DNA from: Siphonodentalium dalli
Lineage: Eukaryota > Mollusca > Scaphopoda > Gadilida > Siphonodentaliidae
Assembly: GCA_032622095.1 (NCBI GenBank)
Contig: CP136061.1
Span: forward strand, 123,890,754 to 123,954,753
Length of the DNA: 64,000 nucleotides
Direction of reading: 5' to 3'
Position 1 is the stretch's first letter, and the number at the start of each line of letters is the position of its first letter. Below are positions 1 through 12,500 of the stretch, piece after piece. A program made the translations under genes and the position numbers. The notes beneath the pieces were generated by a model. That model saw only the letters and a program-made list of their open reading frames with translations. It did not search any database and had not been told where the DNA came from.

Positions 1-500
1 TGAGTTATCGAATTCTGAATGAAATTTGGCATGGAGGTTTGCCATAATGACTGCTTTCAACCGAGGAGGAATGACTCTGTTCATGTTTTCCGTTATAGAG
101 TTATCCTTCCTTGTTTATCTGGAAATGTGGGGGTTTTATTCGTATGCGCTGATATCTCAGCCATGGGTTATCGGATCTGAGTTTGGTATGGAGGTTCGCC
201 ATCATGACTGCGTTCAAAAGAGGGGGCAAATTCGCATGTTATCCTTCTTTATGTGTCTGAAAAATGTGGGGTTTTTGTCCGTCCGTGGGGCTATCTCGCC
301 ATGTGTTATCAGATCTGAATGAGTTTTGGTATGGACCCATCATGATTGCGTTCAAAAGAGGGGCAAATGACGTTATTCGCGTGTTATCCTTCTTTATGTG
401 TCTGAAAAAATGTTATTGCCCGTCCGTGGGGCTATCTCGCCATGGGTTATCGGTTCTGAATGAAATTATGTATGGAGGTTCCCCATCGCGACCGCTATCA
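1..500. repeat. Tandem array, unit 138-163 bp, truncated by window start
   Basis: The motif gttatc(g/a)..tctgaatgag recurs near 4, 167, 305 and 446 (spacing 163, 138, 141). Units share catcatgactgcgttcaaaa and ccgtccgtggggctatctcg. The open frames here are by-products of the repeat and not genes. Confidence 0.85.
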
Positions 501-524
501 AAAGAGTACCCATGCAATGACTAA

Positions 525-2692
525 TCAAAAACACATATTTTAAGAATTTGCCTTAGGCAATGCAGATTAAAATTCACAACACTTCTCTGGAACAATCTCG
601 AGCAAGCGGTTGGATGAAAAGTTAATTTATTTCAGGTATAGAATGATATCACAGAAACCTTGTAAAGCGATATCGGGATCACAAGAACAACCAGGATCAC
701 AACTGACCTGGGAAAAAGAATTTCCCAACATAACAGCAATGTCACGGTATTATACACTTGTCATTTATCGTCTGATGTTTGGTTGAACAAATTCCAATAG
801 ATGCCCATTCCAGTCTAAATTTCGACTGAAAGTAGAAAAGAAGCAGAATCTTGGTCAAAAAAGGGCATATTTTACACTAAATTTTGGTTGCAAGCAAAAC
901 TATCACAACAATCTCAACCTATATTCTGTAACAAAATGTACTGTAAACCGCGGATGCGATGATCGTACACATTCAAGCAGGAAATGAGGTTTTCCAATTA
1001 TTAAACACATTTTTTTTCTCGATTTTGTGAGTCGTGCTGGGCATGAATAATTAATTAATTAATTTTTCATTGTATTATAGCCAGTGTCATAAGGTCCAGA
1101 TCCGGATAATGCGTGTGTGATTATGTGGTCGTTTACCACAGTGACAAGAAAATAAAAAGTTCGAGAATCAGAGTCAAAACAATTGGAAATTTTAAGAATG
1201 GATATACACAAATCTGTTGCAGTAATTACCTTTTGTAATTGATATCTACTGCTAATTTGATGTCCCCCAGGTCAAAATGTCTTATTATAAATTTGTATGC
1301 ATTTCCAACTAGGAATACCAAATTTAGTAATAAGTCAATTAATTCAACGTAAACTCCAGGGTGGTGTACCACCAGACTCAGAGATGCATGGGGTGATTAC
1401 ATGCTTTCTAACGTATTTGATAGAACTTTCAAATTTGATGATTACAAATACAATACAAATAGTTTTTTCAAGTTGATGTATTTGTAAAGATGTATTTGAT
1501 TACAAATACAACACTTTAGTATTTATATTTTGTTATTACATCCGATAACTTTTGGATGACACGAGAGGGCTGTCATGCAGCTTTGATAACGAATTCCCAG
1601 AGTTTTCCTCCGCCGGAATTATCCTCGATCATGGCCTAAACCCACACACACTCCATTAGTTAGACACGCATCCCATAGGCGTCACAACGACTGGATATTT
1701 CCACTCTGCTGTGCCACAGGCACTGGCGAGGCGGAACAAGAAGCTTTTTCGGCTGATTTTCCTCGTTTGGAAGTTTGTGAACCAACGGAAGGCTACGAAT
1801 GTATTTGTTTCTCTACCGGAAAGGTGCAAAACAACGCATTAGTCGAAACAGTTATATAACCAGGGAAGATGATGCAGAACTGCAAATGGAATTCCCGATG
1901 TCTGATATATAATGGCACCCTGTGGTGTTGGTGCAGTTGGAACGTCAAAGGTGACACGCGCGCGTTTGAGATGTCACTTGGAACGTTCGCGACTCTTAAA
2001 ATGTATTTGTATCAAATTCCTTAATTCCATTCTAATCTTGGGTGAACCGAGTTGAATAAAACAAATTACCTTCTAACTTTGACATTTTAGCTCTCTCAAC
2101 ATCAACATCAACATGCGCCAATGACGATCTTCGTACACTACATATAGTCGACTCGACCGCAAAGTTCCTTCTCTATGCAAGACTGTCTATACTCTCTGCG
2201 CCCAGTGGTCTCAGCTGATGGACATTCCGAAGCTATATTTTTGCTATTGGGATATTATTTTCATAAGAAACCTATGTATACATGTACACATTTAAATTAT
2301 GATTGATATTACACACGCAACCTGCAATACACCAATTATCAGATCGAAACTTAATTTCATTAATCTAGACCGTTTACGTGTGACATAGCATATATCATAC
2401 GCACACATCCACATTACCCTGCAAGATATTTTATAAGAAAACGTACCAATATGTTTTTACTATCTGTGTCATCTATTACTAACCACCTTGTCCATTTATT
2501 TTTATTTTCAGCAGTTACCACAATACAAGGGTACAATGCTAACCGACTGGGTGCGACATATCATCAAATCACTGCAGTAATTCTGTGTTCATTGTCGCAA
2601 TCTTACTATATTTTAACATTCATATCTTTACATCGAATTATATAACTAATTGTTGTGTTTATAATCGTACATCTTGCATGTAAATGCTCAGA
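525..2692. other. No gene seen; AT-rich spacer or upstream intron of the TBK1-like gene
   Basis: No supported exon. A sub-region at 1416-1530 repeats the phrase gattacaaatacaa in direct and inverted form, suggesting a decayed MITE. A pyrimidine-rich acceptor-like site near 1720 is followed by open sequence, but it does not match the expected kinase residues. The stretch probably belongs to the intron before 3326. Confidence 0.5.
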
Positions 2693-3211
2693 TTAAAGGC
2701 ACGGGCGGCGTTCGTCGCAGAAATATTCATATTTGTTCAAATCGCCATCAACAGAAGGAATATTAAAAAATATATATTTTTGTTCATATGCCAAACATAA
2801 TCAGCGCGTAAATAGTATATTGTCGTCAAAACGTACGATGGTGTACGTAAACAAGAGCCTGTTCGTGTTACAGAAGTTTTGCTTCTGTTTACACAACACA
2901 GCTCAATTTTATTGGTTAATCACACACAAATTATGTAAACGCTCTTTATTATTTCCATATCAGGAAAACAGTAACAAATAACGCTCTTTATGTTTACCAT
3001 ATCCGGATCTAAACAAAAGCCAGGTTAGGTAACGTTTTGTTGCTTTTGTTTACACAACAAAGGAAAAACATTTGACAATAACATACTATTTATGCCATAT
3101 TTCTGATTGGTATAAGAAAAAAGTCTGTCTATATTTTACTATTCTTTCTGTTTATGGCGGTTTTGACGGAGGTGAATATTTTAACAGCATACCCACCGCC
3201 CGTATCTTTAA
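2693..3211. mobile_element. TTAA-flanked TIR element of the ACGGGCGG family
   Basis: The left end reads TTAAAGGCACGGGCGG and the right end, inverted, reads TTAAAGATACGGGCGG, with TTAA at both borders. The same terminus occurs at 51204, 51663, 52555 (inverted) and 61608 (inverted). There is no transposase, so it is a non-autonomous element using a piggyBac- or Kolobok-like TTAA target. Confidence 0.75.
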
Positions 3212-3325
3212 TGTACATATACTCTCCGATGATGTAGGTCAATAAACAATTCTCTCAAATTTCACTAAATGGCTGGCGCGCATTGTCTTCTATCGAAGAA
3301 CTCATTTTCCTTTTTTCGACTCTAG

Positions 3326-3505
3326 AAATCTTCAGAAACACATGTTGCCAGTTATGAGATCACTTCTTGATACGAACATAAATACTCAATGGTCTTTCGA
3401 CACCTTCCATCGTGAAGTGCAAAGAATTTCAACTCTCAAGAAACTACTCATCTTCGACACTCAAGGAGAATCACTTTTCCCGCTCTATATTGACTCGTCA
3501 ACCAG
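3326..3505 (+). CDS. TBK1-like gene, first exon in window: kinase C-lobe end and start of ubiquitin-like domain
   Basis: The acceptor is a pyrimidine-rich tract ending in tctag and the donor is ACCAG/gtactg. The exon enters at phase 2 with a single base A, then reads NLQKHMLPVMRSLLD, QWSFDTFHREVQRIS and LLIFDTQGESLFPLY with no stop, leaving AG for the next exon. If the missing upstream exon ends in AG, the junction codon is Arg, giving a Leu-Ser-Arg-like context as in TBK1. I found no convincing upstream kinase exon in 1-3325. Confidence 0.8.
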
Positions 3506-6500
3506 GTACTGTATTATTTAGGAGTTTAACGCTATAACATGCTGTTATAACACTTGCATTCAGTTCAGACACAATTTATCTATGTGTAACTTCATGGCAT
3601 ACATATAAGGTATATATTTTCTCGTTTTATATAATCAGAACAATTAAATCGACCATAACAGCGTAAAAGTCAGGTAGTAGCAGTGTTTATATGAAGTACA
3701 TGTACAGGAAGTGATCATTTTGAAGGAAAAAACTGTTTTGGCTTAAGAGGCCTTTCTGAGAGAAAGTGTTATAACTACTTATCTGTTGCTCTAGTAAAAT
3801 GATTTTTAATTTCCACAAATTAAATAATTTACACTGTTTATATGGTCCGTTTAGATAGTCACATGCAGCTATATATATCTATGTGGAATACCAATACGTC
3901 TTATTGCTCTAGTCGATGCGTTTATTCCATGCGTCCATGCCTCCATAATTGTGATATATACATGTATATGTAAAGTGATTACTATTTCAAAAGCAGACAT
4001 TGAATTGCATGTAAGGTTTCCATGAAAATGTGTCATAGGGAGAATCTCAGTATAGTGTAACGCCATGTTGAAATATGAATTAGTGTTACTAACGTTGAGG
4101 AGAGGTTTCCTTGCACGATTAGTGTGATAACAAATAAAACCCATAATATATCCACATCTCTGCAGGTATACGAGTCTCAGAGAAGCTATTTCTCGGGAGT
4201 CACAGGAGCCTGCTGAGAATGGTATTTTGATGCACGGGAAGAGGCTTTTAAAGGATGTGGTTACCATGGAGACGATTCTGAAAGAATATCCAAACACGTC
4301 AGAAACATGCCCAATTACGCTCATACACAAAATACAAACTAACGAAAATTTGAGCGAGGGTGAAGGTAAATTTCTTTTTTGCATTTTTACTCACGTGATT
4401 ACATAATATGTTGCACAACTCAACAATAATGTACTTTATATTGCTTTTCATGTGCTCAATGTGTTGCATTCCGTGACAAAACGGTTGATTCAGATTATAC
4501 TAATTATGTTTCTACAAAAATCCGATACATATTTGTGTTGCTAGCCAATGCATGGTCAGGCAAGAAACTTTCTTTTGGTTGTAGAGAAGATATCTTCATG
4601 CAATAATAACTATTATTATCCATCCCTTAACTAACACTATTTCTGATTGGCCAAAAGCTGTCACATTATAATCCGGGAAAAAGTAACATTGGACTTGAAT
4701 CGAGTCCAATATGACTTTTATAAAAGTTATCAGGACTCCGTGCCGTCCTTTCGATAAACATACAGATGGATAATAAAAATGTCATTATACAATGTTGTGT
4801 ACAGTGTGAGTTTTTCTTGTACTCGTCCAGGTTGTGGTGAAAAGTCCAATATGACTTTTCACCACCACAAAAGTCCAATATGACTTTTCACCACAACCTG
4901 GACTGGTACAAGAAAAACACATACTGTACACACCATTGTATAATAACTTTATAATATTGTATCATAATTTTTGCGCTAAACATCATGCACTATGTATTCT
5001 GTCCTGCATGAAGATCGTATAATACATCTCATATGCGAATTCGCATTCATATCAACAGATGAAGATTCGAAGCAGTTCATGTCGACGTCATCTAGCAGTT
5101 TGAGTGGAACTTCTGCCAGTGGGAATATCCGACAACAAATACATTTTAATTGTCGGCTGGCAAAATGTGCACACGACATTCGAAATAACTTTGATAGAGC
5201 ATCAATAAACTGCAGGTGAGTCAACTCATTTGGGTCACGATTAAGACTTTTAATCCTTTCTATACTAATTGGATTTTCACACTTTCTAAATTATATGTTG
5301 ATCACAGTTCATTCGACAACAAAATGGTTTGCCATACATTAAACATAGTAGCCTCGTGATAATGTTTATTTTTTATTTATTTATTTATTTTTTTTTTTTT
5401 TTTTTTTTTTTCAAATATCATAATATCGTGATAATGTTGACGGGCTTCGTCTTCTTCTTCCTCACCCCTTCGACCATATCATACAGGTAACATATGGCCC
5501 AATTATCATTCAACATAATACGTTAATCAAGCTAACGTCATTTAGACAGGAGTGCAACATGCAACGGCACTATAAAACAAACTCTTTAGACGTGAGTCAC
5601 AATTTGTTTTTGGAGTATCACATGAAATGGTAAAATTAAGAGCATGACTTTTCGTGTCGCCCATACGAACCAGATCTGGTCCGATTGCATAGTAACTTCG
5701 CGCAATTTATCGGATTGTGGTGTGACTTGGATGTGAGTAACAAAATGTTGCTTTGTTGTTGGCCAGAAAAAAACATTTCCACCAGACCACTTTATGTTTT
5801 TAAATTTACAGTGCTATTGATACCAGTTTAATTTGGTAACTATTTTCGACTACCATTAAACTTTACTCAGTAGATTGTACTAAGTGTTATAGATGTTGAT
5901 TTGGGGAATCGGATTTATATGTTAATCAATAAATTAAAACCACGGAGTACCTCATCCGTGTCGTTGATACTTCCATTGTAATTCACGATGTGAGCTATAA
6001 ATAAGGATTGCATTGAATACTCATTCTACTCACAGGAAATATGCAGATATGGTGTTTGATATGTTGTCACATCGTATAGACCTGGTACTGCAAGAGTGTT
6101 CTGATAAATGCTCTTCATATGAAACAATACTCGACTTGAGTGACAGCGCTCATTCAACGTCTGGCGATATCAAGAAAGCCAACACAGTTCTATCCAAGGT
6201 ATACTGTTACATGCTAGTCTTAATTAATAAGTATACAAGCATTTATACCCAACATAGTTTAGTGTCTTCTTTGATTCAATTTTATACGCCATATTATGTA
6301 ATCAGTCTGTCTGTCTGTCGATCGAACCGTCCGGCTGTCGTCTGTCCGTTAACATTTTTGGTTTCTGACAGATAACTCCAGTTTGAATTATTTTCATGTG
6401 TATGTGTACTTCCCAGCAAAATATACAGGCAAAGTTCCAATATGGGTTCCGTCCAATTATTATTAAATGAGTTGCGGACCTTTTTCGACTTTTAACCGAT

Positions 6501-9500
6501 TTCACCAGCTGATTTCACAACATTTAGTTTTCTGACCGATAACTCCTGTTTGGATTATTTGATCTGAACCAAAGCTGGTATGTGTTTCCCAGCTAAAATA
6601 CAGGCCAAGATCCAATATGGATTCTGTTAAATTATTTTCACGTGAGTTACGGACCTTTTTTAGACTTAGAATTTGACCACATTTTGGCATTAAATTATGG
6701 GTACATGTATATCAGATATTCTTTATAAGCTCAAATTGTTATTGTATTTTGGGATAGTACAATTCGAAATGGCCAAATGGCGTATTTTGCCACGCCCTAT
6801 AGCGATGCTCTCATTGGTTGTCACGTTTTCTGTAAACAACAGTGCAACAGATATTCGTGATTCATCATTGGCATCCATAGGTATATATACCCAGCATCGA
6901 CAAATTCATGTATGACAATTGGAAGCTTATTGTTATCATTTTCAATTATTGACTGATAACAAACAACAATGATGTTTAAAGATATCTCTCTTCCGTGAAA
7001 GCAGTTACAACAGCATTTTAATATAAAATTAATTTCAAACCTGTATTCACAACACTACCCGTTTTCGTCTCAAACAATATGCATGCGTAAATACGCCTAT
7101 AGCTTTTCACCTATCAAATCAAAAATGTTGCATCGTATCTCGTCACAACATATGTATTTGAAAATAAGTGAGATTAATGCAATGATAACTATAGTTGTTT
7201 AACAAAACTTTAATTTAAAACGAAAAATATAGGAAATATAATTATGTTTGTTGTTCCTTCTTTGCAAATAGAAGCGACGAAACTCTTTAACCCATATGTC
7301 ATTCTTGTGTGCACACATATATTGATGGGTAATTTATAGACTCCGATTTGTTTCTGTTATTCAAGCTGACCCGATGTCGAGAAAAGTTAAAATGTCTTGT
7401 CAAGGAATACAATGCATTCAGGCTATCGATGGATAAGAAGTTTAATGACGAATACAGCTGTGAGAGGAACCGATGGTAAGACAAACTGAAGCATCCATGC
7501 GGAGCTCTGTCCGTGTTGGGTTAATGATTTAAAAATAGAGTCTATCAGAGTGTATTGTCCAGTGTCGCACAGACATACATACGCATGGCTTGGATATGCA
7601 TAAAGACACTGGATAATGTTGGTTATATATAGATGGTAAGACAAATTGAAGCCATATGGAACTACATCTGTATTGGGTTAATGATTTAAAAATAAAGTTC
7701 ATTAGAATTTATATACCCATTGTTGCTTATACAGACATAAATACGCATGAATTGGATATGTATAACGACACTGGCTAATGTTAGTTAGATGGTAAGACAA
7801 ACTATTGCCACGGCCCACGCGGAACTACGACTTGACATCATATGCCACTGTCTTATAATATAAACGTTAGATAGAAGAACAACACTGTTGTCATAAGGAA
7901 ATAAGCCTGTGTTGGAAACCTTGATATTAATCCAAGGTTCGTTAGGTGGTAATACAAGATATTGCAGTGAATAAATATCAGATTGGACTCACAAAATTAT
8001 GACATACTGCATATCCAATAGTATCGATAAGAGGATATTACCTGGTTTGTTTGATATTAGGCCCGATATCAGCACGAGGTATAACCTCATATCATATGAG
8101 GTCACCAACTATTAAGTAATAGCATATGTATTAATTCGATGGCCTCTATAGTAACAGTGTAATATCGACAACTCTTTAAAATGAGTGACGTCACAAACAT
8201 CAGTCTACACATTATTTAGCACAATGTCACAAAATTATATTACTGCTTTAAGGACAAATTTAAGCGATATTCGCCTAGTTCAATAACGAGATGTTCTGGC
8301 AAAATTATGTTCATATCTAATTAATAATGGATAATATTCGATAGACTGCAAGGTGCCCTTTTATCATAAAGACACACTTATGTCTGAGTTGGATACTATG
8401 ACAATAACTAACTTATTCGTTTGACGGTAACACAAATTATACATGCCAAGACACATTAATTTTGCAATGCGGAAAAATATCGCTGGATTGATACACAATT
8501 GGACAAATGCTAACGCCCATTATGTATGGGAAGACAAACATAAGTCATGCAGAAATGGATTGTATTCTTGATATGAAGGATAAAGTTGCTAAATGATATG
8601 TTACATTATTTCCGCGCAAACATGATTATGTAATTGGGACTGTTACGTGGGTAATTAGCATATCTATTATCATATTATAACGCATTGTCTTGGTGCCGAC
8701 TTGGAAATGTTGCAGGCGTTTGACTTCAAAAATCCATTCTGTCTTTTTTAAAATTCATTTCAAGTTTGAACCGAACAATTACCACTCTCAGCGAATGCGA
8801 CACCATCAGGAAAGATATGGAAGAGACGAGAAATATTGCAGCTGGATGTAGTTCATACTTCAGTGAACAGAAACTTGATGCTCAGAGGTGTGTGTAACAA
8901 ATCATTGGCGTTTCATTTATTTTTCAGATATGAATACCACAAGTCCATGGTATGTTTGATTAATGTGCGTAATTTGTCGTTTAAATTTTAGGATCTTGCG
9001 AGTACATAATTTTCACTTGAATAGAATACTGAATTAAATACTTTCTCGACCTGAATGCAGAATCAAATCATTCAGCAAATGGAAACTTATTTGACAGTAT
9101 GTTCTAGTCATATTATAAAAAAAATAGTATCATGCATTTCCATACTTCTTCATATCTCGACAATTACTATATCTCACAGAAAGAGGCTAGAGAAATTTCT
9201 TGTAGACAGCGTGGAAGTTGTTTATAACCACTGCCAACCAAATCAGATGATTGCTTCTCGAAGATTCAACAGCACACGAAGGTAAGTTCACAGACAGAAG
9301 ATAGCGTACTGTTTACAATTTGTCGACGTATACATTCTGCGAGGGCGATGTTATTCTGTTTTAACCTGTTATTTACTAAATGGATTCTCCCACTCAGTTA
9401 TAACAATATGCATTACAAAGGTTACAATCCACCAAATGATTTACATAGGCCTCAGTGTTAACAAATCCCGCTGGCCTGTATTCGCAGGAAAGCTTTGACC

Positions 9501-12500
9501 CTGCACGAGTATTTGAAATTAAAGAACGTCCTTTTAGACACACAGAAATGTGCCCAAAAGTACTTGTGAACGTGGTAAATCACACTGCAGCTTGACAAAC
9601 GTCACACTACCCTTAAAATTGAGAGAAAAATGACATCGATAAAAACACAAACACCTCCCATAAATTATTCGCCATTTGCACAGCCATGCATAACCGTTTA
9701 CCATGTGGTTATATTTGATGTTTCTCGACGGGAAACACATTTGTGCATTTTTTCGTGCACTTTTCATCCATGTATCATTGACCATTCAGCTGCCAGAATT
9801 TTTTTAATGCTGATCCTAGCTTGGGGTCCCAGGGAAAATCACTCTACTAATTTGTATTTGGTGTATTGTAACCCAAAGGTCTATTATTCATCTGAAGGGA
9901 TAATTAGGAAAAAATAAGCAGTAACAAAATACAAGTATATATAGAGGTAAATGTTCAAATAATAACCGCTATAATAATGTATGGTCGTTTGTTGGACTTA
10001 TAATCTGAACATCACCTAAGGCAACTACTCTTCAGTGAGTATTTAGTATGGAAAGGGTTATACAGGGACCTAATAAGGATATCTCTCCCAAATTCGTGTA
10101 CATAACTTGTATTCAGTTTATATGAATCACGGGTAGGGAGCATTTGAAAAGCTTTATTTGATCACGGACCACATACTACATTCCGCCAAAAAGCGTAACT
10201 ATATGTGAGAAAAAACTCAATGCGGAAGTGAAACGTCTGCTAAAATCCATCAATGTTGCGCGCGCATCACAATTTCACCGATTCATTTCACAATAGAGTT
10301 AATTCGTGACGTCACGGAGTCCAATATGAAAAGTCATATTGTACAGTCGGGAGTCCAATATGACTTTTTCCAGGACTATCACGTGGCGGCTTTTGCCCAA
10401 TCGGAAATGGTGTTAGTTAAGGGATGGATAATAATGGATACTATTGATCTTTAAACATACTTTAACCTTTGCTCAAATTGAACATGAATTATGTTCAGAT
10501 TATATCTTCCTACTTTTCAGGGAAATAAGTAAATTATTTCAGAAGATACAACACATTGAAAAGGAGCTCCTTGCTATGCAGAGACACCTGCATCAGTTCT
10601 CGTCAATATTAATACAGGTTAGTGCTTCCCATGATAAATCCGAATGATAATCTTTCAAAGTGTCGTCTCTTGAAGGTCAATGCAAGTTCCATATCTCGAA
10701 ACGAAGAAGGCTTTCCACTAGACGCAGAAACATTTTCAAAATTAAATTATGTTAAGTCTTCCACATATCTTTGACAGTTACTATGTAAGAGTATTTATTG
10801 AAACAACGCAACCATATTGGTCTGTAACGCGCTCGATCACTGCCCGCTCGATCCCCCCTTTTGTACTGCCCATATATGCCGACGCTATATACGCGCCTGC
10901 TTCACGTTAATGGTACTATATGAGGACATTCCTTATTATAGTAACATTAACGTGAAGCAGGCGCGTATATAGCATTGCCATATAGGGGCAGTGTAAAGGG
11001 GGTGGCGGGCTGCGGAGCGCGTTACAGGCCCATGTAAACGCAACCAAGTCTGAATAAATAATCATTACTGAATATAGTTTTGACAGATAACAGATGAGGT
11101 CTGTCTGTTAGATTTCGATGAGTGACAGTTATATCGCTGTCAACTATCCCTACAATAGGCTTTTGTTTTTGCTCAGTGGTATTTTTAATTCTGCATTAAA
11201 GAAAGTGTATCTCTAACAATCCAAAGTTACAACCAAAACACATTTTTGTATAAAACATCATGTTTTCGAGACTAAGAATATAATTTTGTGCACATACAAA
11301 ACTTACTTACTGAAGATTGTGTTTATAATTTTGTCTATAAAGGCATACTAACTTGGTTTATCACATGATTAGCACTATTTTCCGATGTAATATTCGAGCG
11401 TAATAGACAGGTGTAATATCGTCGCGTGCAATGACGTCACGCTGCTCTTTGGGACAATGATCGCTGGCTGCGTTAATTGATGTTTTCGATAAAATTTTAG
11501 CGATTATATGATCATGTGATAAAAAGTATCTCAAACTCGTTCTATTTATAATTTTATACGTAATTTATCAACCTCGTCCACTAAATTCTATTTGAGCCTC
11601 GGTAAACCTCGGCTCAAATCGAATTTAGTGAACTCGGTTGATAAATTCCGTATAAAATAGTAACTCGTTTGAGATCCTCTTATATATGATATATTATTCA
11701 ATTGTGAAACAATGTATACTACAACAATATCCTACATTCAAACTGAAGTTTTCAGTTTACATGACAAACTTCGTGAACCTGGGTTTAAAACATGACGACG
11801 TCTGGCCCGTGACGTTAGGATATATTCTAAAGGCCATCCAGACTTGAGCAATCGAGTCTAGAGCAATCCTGCTTGTAGTTGCCTCCACTATATCACAACA
11901 GGCCATGCCATCCGATGTTGCATAACATATGCAAATATATTGTTGCACTTAAAGTGCGAACCCGGGTTTATAGACGCTGCCGCTAAATAACAACACATGT
12001 CATCCGAGGTCCTTTAATAAAACCAAATTTAAAATGGAATCTATGAATTCCGCATCCAGAATGCACCAAAAAGGCATATATACTATGTCGACTAATCTAA
12101 CAGCGTCGTCCCTGATCAGATATTTTATGCTCATCGTAACATTAAAGTTATAGTGAGAAAGTGAATAGAAACATTAGCTCAACATAAACATAGATATATA
12201 TCCGAGCAGTGTAGGGCGTTCCAACATAATGACTGCTGTCTAACATGCATATATGGATTGTTGGATCTATTCCCACAACATATGAACTCAAAGCTATCAC
12301 TCTCAGCTAAGAAATCTGGCTCGCCTTCCCCGCACATCTCAACAATCGGGCTGGCAAGTCAACACATATATCAAACAGGCGCTGCAATAATTTGCGAACC
12401 AGATGTACACGAGTAAACACATGTGTGAATTAGAAGATAGATGACATACCGGGGGGGGGGGGGGGGGGGTCCAACAATGTAAATAAGTATCATCACGCAT

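Noticed and set aside
26-524. Two overlapping frames of 98 and 86 codons
   Set aside because: Products of the 140-163-bp tandem array; no start context or domain.
1690-1858. Open sequence after an acceptor-like site, tested as an upstream kinase exon
   Set aside because: The peptide (TGEAEQEAFSADFPRLEVCE in one frame) does not resemble the TBK1 kinase end and lacks a donor in the needed phase.
3869-4384. 171-codon minus-strand frame
   Set aside because: It overlaps the antisense of the exon at 4166-4365, whose splice phases and ubiquitin-like similarity are convincing; the peptide itself has no recognisable feature.
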